Assembly: GCA_964410625.1 (NCBI GenBank)
Contig: CAYPHY010000076.1
Coordinates: 1-12,841, forward strand
Direction of reading: 5' to 3'
DNA: 12,841 nt
Source of the DNA: CAYPHY01 sp964410625
GTDB taxonomy: Bacteria; Chloroflexota; Anaerolineae; Promineifilales; Promineifilaceae
The stretch's first letter is position 1; every line of letters starts with the position of its first letter. Position numbers and translations under genes: made by a program. Below are positions 1 through 5,678 of this stretch, piece by piece. The notes under the pieces were generated by a model. The model did not search any database and was not told the origin of the DNA. It was given only the letters and a program-made list of their open reading frames with translations.

Positions 1-40
1 TCGTGAAATTCGTGTCATTTGTGTCAAAATGCGTAAGTCT
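1..40. repeat. Dispersed 9-bp word repeat, cut by the window edge
   Basis: TCGTG-type words start at positions 1 and 10, and TTGTG at 19, giving a 9-bp period. Bases 1-25 match the reverse complement of 2875-2899 at 23 of 25 positions. Bases 1-40 also align directly with 2915-2955, including the shared tail AAAATGCRTAAGTCY. This is therefore another copy, or half copy, of the inverted repeat at 2875-2939. The left part lies outside the window. It sits just upstream of the metX promoter, and no function can be read from it. Confidence 0.7.
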
Positions 41-45
41 GATTC

Positions 46-74
46 TTGACAACCAAACCAACCCATTAGATAAT
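46..74 (+). promoter_or_regulatory. Sigma70-type promoter of the metX-metW leader
   Basis: A perfect -35 box TTGACA (46-51) is followed by a 17-bp spacer and a -10 box GATAAT (69-74), one base from TATAAT. Transcription would begin near 81-82, about 20 nt before the first paired stem of the SAM-I aptamer at 101. Spacing, box quality and position before a riboswitch all agree, so this is the best promoter in the window. Confidence 0.8.
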
Positions 75-100
75 CCTCACCGACAACCACATAGATGTCA

Positions 101-218
<118 letters not shown>

Positions 219-263
219 GCGACAATGATGCAATTTTTCGCCCCTAGAGAATCACAGATAAAT

Positions 264-340
264 AGTAAGCAGTTGGTAGTAAGCAGCAGGCAGAGATTAG
301 CAATTGCCTGCTGCTTACTGCCAACTGTCTACTGCTTACT
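264..340 (+). repeat. Long hairpin in the metX 5' leader
   Basis: The arms 264-292 and 305-340 pair as 9 + 4 + 1 (T-G wobble) + 15 base pairs around a 12-nt loop (293-304), with a 7-nt bulge on the 3' side (325-331). Each arm repeats the word AGTAAGCAG, so it is both a tandem and an inverted repeat. It ends 5 nt before the metX ATG. It could be an inserted repeat, or part of the riboswitch's expression platform acting on translation start; the sequence alone does not decide. Confidence 0.8.
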
Positions 341-345
341 GAGCT

Positions 346-1500
346 ATGTTCCCAAATAACTCTATTGGCCTCGTAACACCACAATACTTTACGTTTGCCG
401 AAGATGAACCCTTCCGCCTGGAAAGTGGGGCAACGCTTAGTCCGGTGACGTTGGCTTATGAGACTTACGGCCGTCTCAACCGCGACCGCAGCAATGCCAT
501 CCTCATCCTCCACGCCCTCAGCGGCAGCGCCCACGCCGCCGGTTATCATCATGCGGATGATCCAAAGCCCGGCTGGTGGGATGCGTGTATCGGCCCCGGC
601 AAAGCCTTTGACACCAATCGCTTTTTTGTCATCTGTAGCAATGTGTTGGGCAGTTGCTATGGTTCCAGCGGCCCGCAGAGCATTGATCCAGCGACGGATA
701 AGCCGTATGGATTAAACTTTCCCGTCGTCACCATTGGCGATATGGTCCGCGCCCAGACGCATTTGATTGACCATCTGGGCATCGAAAAGCTGCTCTGTGT
801 GGCTGGTGGTTCAATGGGGGGGATGCAGGTGCTGGAGTGGGCGGCGCATTATCCTGAGCGGATCGCGGCCGCCATCCCGCTGGCAACCACTGCCCGCCAC
901 AGCCCGATGCTGATCGCCTTTAGCGAAGTCGGCCGTCAGGCCATCTACGCCGACCCTGCCTGGAACAATGGCGACTATTACGACAACGGCCGCAAGCCCG
1001 ACGCCGGGCTGGCGGTGGCGCGGATGGTTGGTCACATCACCTATCTCAGCGAAGCCAGTATGCAGCAGAAGTTCGGCCGCCGCCTGCAAGCCCGCGAACA
1101 GTTCGGCTATGAGTTTCAGACCGAGTTCGCAATTGAAAGCTACCTCAAATACAACGGCCACAACTTCACCCGCCGCTTTGACGCCAACAGCTATTTGTAT
1201 GTGACCAAGGCGATGGATTACTTTGATTTGAGCCAGCCGTCGGGGTCATTGGCCGCCGCTTTTGCGAAGTCGGCCGCTGTCAAATTCCTGGTGGTCAGCT
1301 TCACCAGCGATTGGCTCTATCCCAGCTATCACAGCAAGGAGCTGGTCAGCGCCCTGCACGCGGTGGGGGCGGATGCCACCTACCTCGACATCCAAAGCAC
1401 CTGGGGCCATGATGCCTTCTTGCTCGAAGTAGACACGATGACGCGGCTGCTCTCCAGCTTCTTAGAACGTCTGGTTCGCGAAGAGAAGATAGAACGCTGA
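346..1500 (+). CDS. metX: Homoserine O-acyltransferase MetX
   Basis: This cytoplasmic alpha/beta-hydrolase-fold enzyme transfers an acyl group from acyl-CoA to the hydroxyl of L-homoserine, the entry step to methionine. At 384 residues it has normal family length. Visible motifs are LAYETYG (36-42), HALSGSAH (56-63), the LGSCYGSSGP oxyanion/substrate loop (101-110), and the nucleophile elbow GGSMGG with Ser156. The other triad members are Asp322 (SDWLYP) and His355 (WGHDAFLLE). An in-frame TGA at 340-342 lies just upstream, so ATG 346 is the first possible start. No Shine-Dalgarno sequence is visible, and a hairpin ends 5 nt before the ATG. The gene follows a SAM-I riboswitch and precedes metW. 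MetX members may use acetyl-CoA or succinyl-CoA, and I cannot tell which from the sequence alone. Confidence 0.95.
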   Translation: MFPNNSIGLVTPQYFTFAEDEPFRLESGATLSPVTLAYETYGRLNRDRSNAILILHALSGSAHAAGYHHADDPKPGWWDACIGPGKAFDTNRFFVICSNVLGSCYGSSGPQSIDPATDKPYGLNFPVVTIGDMVRAQTHLIDHLGIEKLLCVAGGSMGGMQVLEWAAHYPERIAAAIPLATTARHSPMLIAFSEVGRQAIYADPAWNNGDYYDNGRKPDAGLAVARMVGHITYLSEASMQQKFGRRLQAREQFGYEFQTEFAIESYLKYNGHNFTRRFDANSYLYVTKAMDYFDLSQPSGSLAAAFAKSAAVKFLVVSFTSDWLYPSYHSKELVSALHAVGADATYLDIQSTWGHDAFLLEVDTMTRLLSSFLERLVREEKIER

Positions 1501-1502
1501 TT

Positions 1503-1592
1503 GACGCAGATTAAACGCTGATCTTCGCAGACAGAATCAATCCGTAAGAAATCAGCGTCCATCCGCGTTTAATCTGCGAAAATCTGCGTCCC
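1503..1592. repeat. Inverted word repeat between metX and metW
   Basis: A perfect 14-bp inverted pair, CGCAGATTAAACGC (1505-1518) and GCGTTTAATCTGCG (1565-1578), is extended by GCTGAT (1517-1522) against ATCAGC (1551-1556). The right arm has words ATCCGCG, ATCTGCG and ATCTGCG starting at 1561, 1572 and 1582, about one helical turn apart. It fills almost the whole metX-metW gap. No T-run follows, so it is not a typical intrinsic terminator. Confidence 0.8.
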
Positions 1593-1600
1593 ATATTCAA

Positions 1601-2212
1601 ATGACCACGATCAACAACATTCACCTGAATGAACTACGACCAGACTTACAGGCGGTCGCGGAACTGGTCCCTGGTGGGAGCAGCGTTCTCGATTTAGGTT
1701 GTGGCGATGGGGCGTTGCTGGCGCATTTGATCGGCCGTCGCGGAGTGCGCGGCCGGGGGATTGAGATCGGTGAAGAGGAGATGCTGGCCTGCGTGCGGCG
1801 CGGGTTAAGTGTGCGCCAGGGCAATTTGGAAGAGGGACTTGCCGATTATCCCGATTGCAGCTTTGATTACGTCATTCTCAGTCAGACGCTGCCTTTTCTG
1901 GATGACCCACTGATGATCCTGGGCGAGATGTTGCGCGTCGGCCGCCAGGCGATTGTCAGCTTTCCTAATTGGGGTTACTGGCGCAGCCGCCTGAGCTTTT
2001 TGTTGAGCGGCCGTATTCCCGAAGCCCCCGACTACCCCGAACCCTGGCACAGCGCACCCCGCTGGCAAGCATTGACCATCCACGACTTCGCCGATTTTTG
2101 CCGTGAGCAGGGGGTAACGATCCAACAGCAACTCTACCTGGTGGATGCTCAACGGATTTCATCACTGCCTAATTTGCTGGCGAAGACGGCCGTATTCGTC
2201 CTGGCCCGCTAA
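1601..2212 (+). CDS. metW: Methionine biosynthesis protein MetW
   Basis: This is a 203-residue class I SAM-dependent methyltransferase-fold protein of the MetW family. The SAM-binding glycine loop is VLDLGCGDG (29-37), followed by GIEI (around 53-56) and a conserved FDYVILSQTL stretch (around 87-96). The later segments VSFPNWGYWRSR and the NLLAKTAVFVL end are typical of MetW. metW is commonly paired with metX, and in proteobacteria MetW is reported to support MetX activity; its own reaction is not established. The gene lies 100 nt after metX, is probably on the same SAM-riboswitch-controlled transcript, and has no evident Shine-Dalgarno sequence before its ATG. Confidence 0.92.
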   Translation: MTTINNIHLNELRPDLQAVAELVPGGSSVLDLGCGDGALLAHLIGRRGVRGRGIEIGEEEMLACVRRGLSVRQGNLEEGLADYPDCSFDYVILSQTLPFLDDPLMILGEMLRVGRQAIVSFPNWGYWRSRLSFLLSGRIPEAPDYPEPWHSAPRWQALTIHDFADFCREQGVTIQQQLYLVDAQRISSLPNLLAKTAVFVLAR

Positions 2213-2216
2213 TACT

Positions 2217-2364
2217 ATTGCATCGAATAAACGCCAAACGCTAATTAGCGCGACATAGGGGCCAGGAATTCGCGTGGTAGCATCGCATTTAATCGTGGTG
2301 TCCAAAGAGAGCACGATTAAGTGTGGTCCTCCCATTCGCGCTAATTCTCGAAAATTCGATGCAA
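2217..2364 (+). repeat. Nested inverted repeat, possible structured RNA or MITE-like element
   Basis: Three nested helices are visible. The outer one pairs TTGCATCGAAT (2218-2228) with ATTCGATGCAA (2354-2364), 11 bp perfect. The middle one pairs AATTAGCGCGA (2243-2253) with TCGCGCTAATT (2336-2346), 11 bp perfect. A short GGGG/TCCC helix follows (2258-2261 with 2330-2333). The inner stem pairs 2282-2297 with 2312-2327, 16 bp including three G-U pairs, around a 14-nt loop. The G-U pairs favour a plus-strand RNA, which fits the 3' end of the metX-metW transcript (metW stops at 2212). There is no T-run on the exit side, and no convincing target-site duplication. Confidence 0.7.
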
Positions 2365-2370
2365 AAAATA

Positions 2371-2757
2371 TCAAGTATACCGCTCGCGCCGATGCTCGTC
2401 GGGATCACGCACCAGCAGATTGGCCGCCCAACTGACGAGGCTGATCACCACTGCCCCCAGAACGGTTGACCAGAAGAAGCCATCAGAGGTGAAGCCGAGA
2501 TTGAACAAATCGGAAAGCCAGATGGTCAGCGACAACATCAGGGCATTGACGACGACTACAAACAGGCCGAGGGTGAGTAGTATCAGTGGACAGGTCAGGA
2601 AGAGGACAATCGGCCGCACCAGCGCATTCACCAGCCCAAAAATCAGCGCGACGGCCAGCAAGCTCCACGAACTACCGGTATGTTCCAGGCCAGGGACAAC
2701 CAGGACGGCAATCCACAGGGCAACGGCGTTGATCAGTAAACGGACAATCAAGTACAT
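2371..2757 (-). CDS. Small four-helix membrane protein, PF04020 / YvlD type ('phage holin family')
   Basis: This 128-residue integral membrane protein belongs to the PF04020 family, often named 'phage holin family protein' because of weak similarity to holins; nothing here suggests a phage. About four hydrophobic segments are visible: residues 3-21, 30-52, 57-81 and 95-119. Conserved features are the N-terminal LLINAVALWIAVLVVPG, the loop GLVNALVRPI and LLTLGLFVVVVNALML. The start is set by an excellent Shine-Dalgarno sequence 5 nt before this ATG; a longer reading frame running upstream has no such site. The tail is charged and likely cytoplasmic (DPDEHRRERYT). It is convergent with metW. 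The molecular function is unknown; Bacillus YvlD-type relatives are linked to envelope stress. Confidence 0.88.
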   Translation of the reverse strand: MYLIVRLLINAVALWIAVLVVPGLEHTGSSWSLLAVALIFGLVNALVRPIVLFLTCPLILLTLGLFVVVVNALMLSLTIWLSDLFNLGFTSDGFFWSTVLGAVVISLVSWAANLLVRDPDEHRRERYT

Positions 2758-2762
2758 ATTTT

Positions 2763-2769
2763 CCTCCTT
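2763..2769 (-). promoter_or_regulatory. Strong Shine-Dalgarno site for the PF04020 gene
   Basis: Read on the minus strand, the sequence is AAGGAGG followed by 5 nt and ATG at 2757. It is a near-perfect anti-16S match and fixes the start codon. It is the only such strong site in the window. Confidence 0.9.
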
Positions 2770-2874
2770 CCATGAATTGATTCGGCGAGCGTTGGCTGGG
2801 TTCGATGGAGTTACGTCAATGAAAAGAACCCGCGACCACCACAAACGCTACGCCGGAGAAGCCACCATTTTTCC

Positions 2875-2939
2875 GACACGAATGACACAAATTTCACGAA
2901 ATAGAAGACAACATTCGTGTTATTCGTGGAATTCGTGTC
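2875..2939. repeat. Inverted 9-bp word repeat (TCGTG family)
   Basis: The arms 2875-2900 and 2914-2939 are complementary at 21 of 26 positions. The right arm has TCGTG at 2915, 2924 and 2933, an exact 9-bp period. The left arm is nearly identical, inverted, to the window's first 25 bases. The sequence after the right arm (AAAATGCATAAGTCC, then TAGATAAT) also resembles 27-74, suggesting two copies of one dispersed element that differ by an indel. Confidence 0.75.
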
Positions 2940-3133
2940 AAAAATGCATAAGTCCTATAGATAATAGAATTTGATACAAAAACAATCCCGATTCTGTACT
3001 ATTGGGTGTCGTTTGATATGGATTGGTATGGATTGGTACGGTTTGAATCCAGATATTGTCTTGCTTGCCAATATAATCTATTACGTAGATGAATGACGAA
3101 CTGTTGCAGAACACAAGGGGTAGATTGGTGGCA

Positions 3134-4366
3134 ATGAAAAAATGGGTGATTTGGGCCTTCTACATCTCGGTTATGGTGATCACGGCCGCCTGCCAACAAC
3201 CACCGACCCACCCCCCAACAGCTGCCCCTGACCTTGCCACCACCACACCAGGGCCAACCCTCACAGAAACGGCCGTGCCTGCGACTATGCCTACGTCTGT
3301 GACCACGTCCGTAACCACGTCCGTAACCACGTCCGTGACCACACTCGTGACCACACCTGTAACCACGCCGGAAATCGTCGAAATCCTGCTGCCCGATTTG
3401 CCGGAGGGCTGGACGAAGATTGAGCCGGGCGGGGAAACGCGCTGCGCCCACAACACGGATTATGCCTTCTGGGTACGGCCGGGAACGGTCAATAAGCTGA
3501 TAGTTTTCTTCCAGGGCGGCGGAGGCTGTTGGAGTGGGAGGACGTGTGCCCGCGGTAGCCAGCTCTATGACGCTTCAGTGACTGAGCAGGATAATCCTAC
3601 CGGCCGAGCCGGTATCTTTGATCTGGAAAACCCGGAGAACCCGTTTCGTGATTATTACTGGGTCTTTGCCCCTTCTTGTACCGGCGACATCTATATGGGG
3701 ACCAAGGAAGTGACCTATACAGCGGCCGATGGCGGTGAACTGCTGATCCACCATAAAGGGGCACTGAATGGGCAGGCGGCCGTTGAATGGGCTTTCGCCA
3801 ATTTCAGTGTGCCGGAATCAATCTTTGTCACCGGTTGCAGCGCGGGCAGCATCGGCTCGGCTCTGTTTGCGCCGCATCTGATCAACCACTATCCGCAGAC
3901 ACAGGTGGTGCAGTTGGGGGATTCGCTCGGCTTTTTGTTTGATGAACCGGAGGATGTAGACGCCTACTATGGCGCCTATGCTGGCTTTCCCGATTGGATT
4001 CCGGCGCTGAACGAACTGGCCTCGGCCGATTTTACGATGGCCCGCTATTATACGGCCGTCGCCAACCATTACCCCGGCTATCTATTCTCGCAATTTAATA
4101 CGGCCGCCGACCAGGTGCAGTTTCAATTTCATGTTGCCGGAGGAGAGGAAGCGGCCGATTTTGAGGGGGCGATTGCCCGTGCGATGGACGCGATCCACGC
4201 CAACGCGCCCAACTTCCGTTCCTATATTGGCGAAGGGACGCAGCATTGCATTTTGCCCCGTCCCGACTTCTACCAGCGCGAGACCAACAGCGTCCGCTTC
4301 CGCGATTGGGTTGCCGACCTGGCTAACGGCAACGACGTTCCCTCTATTCGCTGCAACGATTGCTAG
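3134..4366 (+). CDS. Lipoprotein of the pectinacetylesterase / Notum hydrolase family
   Basis: This is a 410-residue predicted surface lipoprotein. I chose the start because it gives a clean lipoprotein signal: MKKW, a hydrophobic core, and the lipobox ITAAC with Cys20. A GGTGG stretch lies just before the ATG; an in-frame ATG 45 nt upstream lacks both. Residues 21-80 form a Pro/Thr-rich linker with a Val-Thr-Thr-rich repeat. From about 88 on the protein matches PF03283: FFQGGGGCW (125-133, oxyanion region), the nucleophile motif TGCSAGS with Ser236, a probable Asp326 (NTAADQVQ) and His371 (GTQHC). Cysteines at 104, 132, 138, 182 and 235 suggest disulfides. Family members remove acyl groups from pectin (plants) or Wnt (Notum). 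The bacterial substrate is unknown; an acylated polysaccharide is my inference. Confidence 0.85.
   Translation: MKKWVIWAFYISVMVITAACQQPPTHPPTAAPDLATTTPGPTLTETAVPATMPTSVTTSVTTSVTTSVTTLVTTPVTTPEIVEILLPDLPEGWTKIEPGGETRCAHNTDYAFWVRPGTVNKLIVFFQGGGGCWSGRTCARGSQLYDASVTEQDNPTGRAGIFDLENPENPFRDYYWVFAPSCTGDIYMGTKEVTYTAADGGELLIHHKGALNGQAAVEWAFANFSVPESIFVTGCSAGSIGSALFAPHLINHYPQTQVVQLGDSLGFLFDEPEDVDAYYGAYAGFPDWIPALNELASADFTMARYYTAVANHYPGYLFSQFNTAADQVQFQFHVAGGEEAADFEGAIARAMDAIHANAPNFRSYIGEGTQHCILPRPDFYQRETNSVRFRDWVADLANGNDVPSIRCNDC
3293..3364 (+). repeat. 12-bp tandem repeat coding the lipoprotein linker
   Basis: Six 12-bp units follow the pattern ACGTCYGTRACC: 3293, 3305, 3317, 3329, 3341 and 3353. The last two have drifted (ACACTCGTGACC, ACACCTGTAACC). 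They encode Thr-Ser-Val-Thr-type units in the spacer between the lipid anchor and the catalytic domain. Near identity of the first four units suggests recent slippage, so copy number may vary between strains. Confidence 0.9.
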
Positions 4367-4380
4367 AGCCGAAAACAGTT

Positions 4381-4420
4381 ATGCGGATGACGCGGATTAA
4401 ACGCAGATTTATGCGGATTT
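4381..4420. repeat. Tandem GCGGAT words after the lipoprotein gene
   Basis: GCGGAT-like words start at 4383, 4392, 4403 (GCAGAT) and 4413, spaced 9-11 bp. They match the word family in the gaps at 1503-1592, 5481-5566 and 9976-10022. There is no strong self-pairing within this copy. It sits 15 nt after the lipoprotein stop codon. Confidence 0.7.
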
Positions 4421-4446
4421 TTATTTCTGGGTTGGTGGAAGGCTAC

Positions 4447-4508
4447 AGCGGATGGAGAAACAAACGGATATTAAACCAACCACCCATCCGTTTATTTCCC
4501 CATCCACT
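4447..4508 (-). repeat. 23-bp hairpin in the convergent gap, better folded on the minus strand
   Basis: Arms 4447-4469 and 4486-4508 match at 20 of 23 positions around a 16-nt loop. All three mismatches are C-A or A-C on the plus strand, so they become G-U pairs in minus-strand RNA. That is the sense of the SDR gene ending at 4555. It is probably a 3' structure of that transcript; no T-run follows, so classical intrinsic termination is not shown. Confidence 0.7.
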
Positions 4509-4522
4509 GTTGTCATACATAC

Positions 4523-4543
4523 CAATCTCCAATCTCCAATCTC
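4523..4543. repeat. Three tandem copies of CAATCTC
   Basis: Three exact 7-bp units (4523, 4530, 4537) lie between the hairpin and the stop codon of the SDR gene. The word differs from those in other gaps, so this gap has its own local word. No function is apparent. Confidence 0.85.
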
Positions 4544-4554
4544 CTAGTATCTTC

Positions 4555-5418
4555 TCAATGCCGAAACACCCGCCACCTCAACCCCGGCCGCCGCAGATAG
4601 GTGATCATCTCTTCCATCCGGGCAGGGTGGAAGCCAAAGTGACGGTAGACCGAGTCTACCGGTGCGACTTCAGGAACGATGAAGCGGTCAATGAAGTAAC
4701 GGCTGACGGCCGGCCAATACCACCAGCGCATCAGCACCCAGGCCAGTCCCCGCGCAAAGAGCAACGGGATGGGAAATGGTATTCGGCCGACGCCCGCCGT
4801 CTGCAACACCTGGCGCACAATCTCACGATAGGAGAAACGCTCGGCTCCTGCCAGTTCAATCGTGCGATTGAGCAGATCGGGACGGCCGAGCGTTGCCACC
4901 AGACAACGCGCATAATCCTCCACCCAGAGAGGCTGCGTGGCGAGATGTCCCCCGCCGGGAATCCAGACAAAGGGCCATGTCCACAAGGCCAGCCCTAAAA
5001 TCAACTCGGTGAAACGGTCGTCGCGGCCGAACAACGCCGCCGTGCGCACGATGGTATAAGGAATCCCACTACGCTGGACGATGCGCTCCACCTCCCCTTT
5101 GGTGCGCAGCAAGATATGGGAAGAGTGGGGGTTTGCCCCCAGGCGGCTGGGGATGATCAGCCGCCCGACAGCGGCACGGCGACACTCTTCCACCAGCCGT
5201 TCCGTCCCCTCCACATCCACATGCAGCAACAGCCGGTCGCGGCCGCGTGCCTCGGAACCGGCGAGATGGATCACCATATCCACGCCGTCCAGTTGTTCGC
5301 GCAAGGCCAGCGGAGCGTTGATCCGCCCCGTATACGGCCGCCACGTCTGCCCTGCCTCGGTCAACGCCTGCGTCAGTGAACGGCCGATAAACCCACCTGC
5401 TCCGGTGACTAAGATCAT
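4555..5418 (-). CDS. Atypical SDR, NAD(P)-binding protein (NDUFA9-like)
   Basis: This 287-residue Rossmann-fold protein belongs to the extended/atypical short-chain dehydrogenase group (NAD-dependent epimerase/dehydratase, NDUFA9-like or NmrA-like). The cofactor loop is VTGAGGFIG (4-12), Asp48 precedes VIHLAG (49-54), and the later stretch SRLGANPHSS (91-100) is followed by Lys107. The usual YxxxK catalytic tyrosine is missing: the residue four before Lys107 is Leu103. This suggests a non-classical reaction or a binding role. PYTIVRTAALFG (120-131) is typical of the atypical group. A hydrophobic stretch around residues 140-158 and a Trp-rich segment around 203-220 could contact the membrane. 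The ATG has only a weak purine run upstream. Substrate and pathway are unknown. Confidence 0.82.
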   Translation of the reverse strand: MILVTGAGGFIGRSLTQALTEAGQTWRPYTGRINAPLALREQLDGVDMVIHLAGSEARGRDRLLLHVDVEGTERLVEECRRAAVGRLIIPSRLGANPHSSHILLRTKGEVERIVQRSGIPYTIVRTAALFGRDDRFTELILGLALWTWPFVWIPGGGHLATQPLWVEDYARCLVATLGRPDLLNRTIELAGAERFSYREIVRQVLQTAGVGRIPFPIPLLFARGLAWVLMRWWYWPAVSRYFIDRFIVPEVAPVDSVYRHFGFHPARMEEMITYLRRPGLRWRVFRH

Positions 5419-5480
5419 AAACGTGCTTTCTCTGAGACTATGACTAAGTTCAGTTCGACTTTAATCATCCAACCAATCAA

Positions 5481-5566
5481 CCACAGATAACAGGGATTTA
5501 ATAGATTTTCACCGATTGCTCGGTTAAAATCCGTGCTTATCCGTTCAATCTGTGTCAATCTGTGGT
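5481..5566. repeat. Inverted word repeat upstream of the glycosyltransferase
   Basis: The ends CCACAGAT (5481-5488) and ATCTGTGG (5558-5565) pair exactly, and the interior pairs imperfectly. The right half has ATCCGT at 5529 and 5539 and ATCTGT at 5548 and 5558, a 9-10 bp period. It lies in the divergent gap between the SDR and glycosyltransferase genes. The words match those at 1503-1592 and 9985-10022. Confidence 0.7.
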
Positions 5567-5619
5567 CTACGTAGGTTATTTGGATAACTCCAGAACTAAT
5601 CTAATTGTACCTTTGTACC

Positions 5620-5649
5620 TTGCCAAAGCGATGATTAACCGCATACTAT
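5620..5649 (+). promoter_or_regulatory. Possible promoter of the GT39-like gene
   Basis: TTGCCA (5620-5625), an 18-bp spacer and TACTAT (5644-5649) give a plausible sigma70 promoter. Transcription would start near 5656, leaving a leader of about 22 nt before ATG 5679. The surrounding sequence is AT-rich, so a chance match is possible. Confidence 0.45.
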
Positions 5650-5678
5650 TTGGAAAAGCACATACAATAAATCACCAT

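Larger units (their letters stand above)
2758..3133. other. Gene-free gap with repeats, divergent 5' regions
   Basis: This gap separates two divergent genes, so promoters for both should lie here. It contains the inverted word repeat at 2875-2939. It also has two perfect adjacent copies of TATGGATTGG (3017-3036), and an AT-rich stretch with TATAAT at 3072-3077, whose best upstream partner TTGAAT (3043-3048) is 23 bp away and therefore poorly spaced. TTGATA (2971-2976) and TACTAT (2997-3002) are 20 bp apart, also poor. I see no RNA gene and no credible open reading frame specific to the gap. Confidence 0.6.

Noticed and set aside
244..552. 102-residue minus-strand open frame over the metX start
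   Set aside because: It overlaps metX and the leader hairpin, has low-complexity sequence at its end, and shows no family resemblance.
2371..2757. Phage holin as a sign of a prophage
   Set aside because: The PF04020 name is misleading; no other phage gene lies nearby and the protein is a common chromosomal membrane protein.
3089..3133. Upstream ATG of the lipoprotein gene
   Set aside because: It would add 15 residues before the signal peptide and spoil the lipobox geometry; it has no ribosome-binding site.
3293..3364. CRISPR-like array
   Set aside because: The 12-bp units are contiguous with no spacers and lie in frame inside a coding sequence.
3160..3456. Minus-strand frame with a Val-Thr-type repeat (VVTDVVTDVV)
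   Set aside because: It is the antisense reading of the 12-bp repeat in the lipoprotein linker, not a gene.
4360..4998. 212-residue plus-strand frame
   Set aside because: Most of it is antisense to the well-supported SDR gene, and the rest is intergenic repeat; the composition is Pro/Arg/His-rich.
5562..5678. Upstream GTG extension of the glycosyltransferase
   Set aside because: It would start inside the intergenic inverted repeat and cross a likely promoter; the added residues are unlike the family's N terminus.
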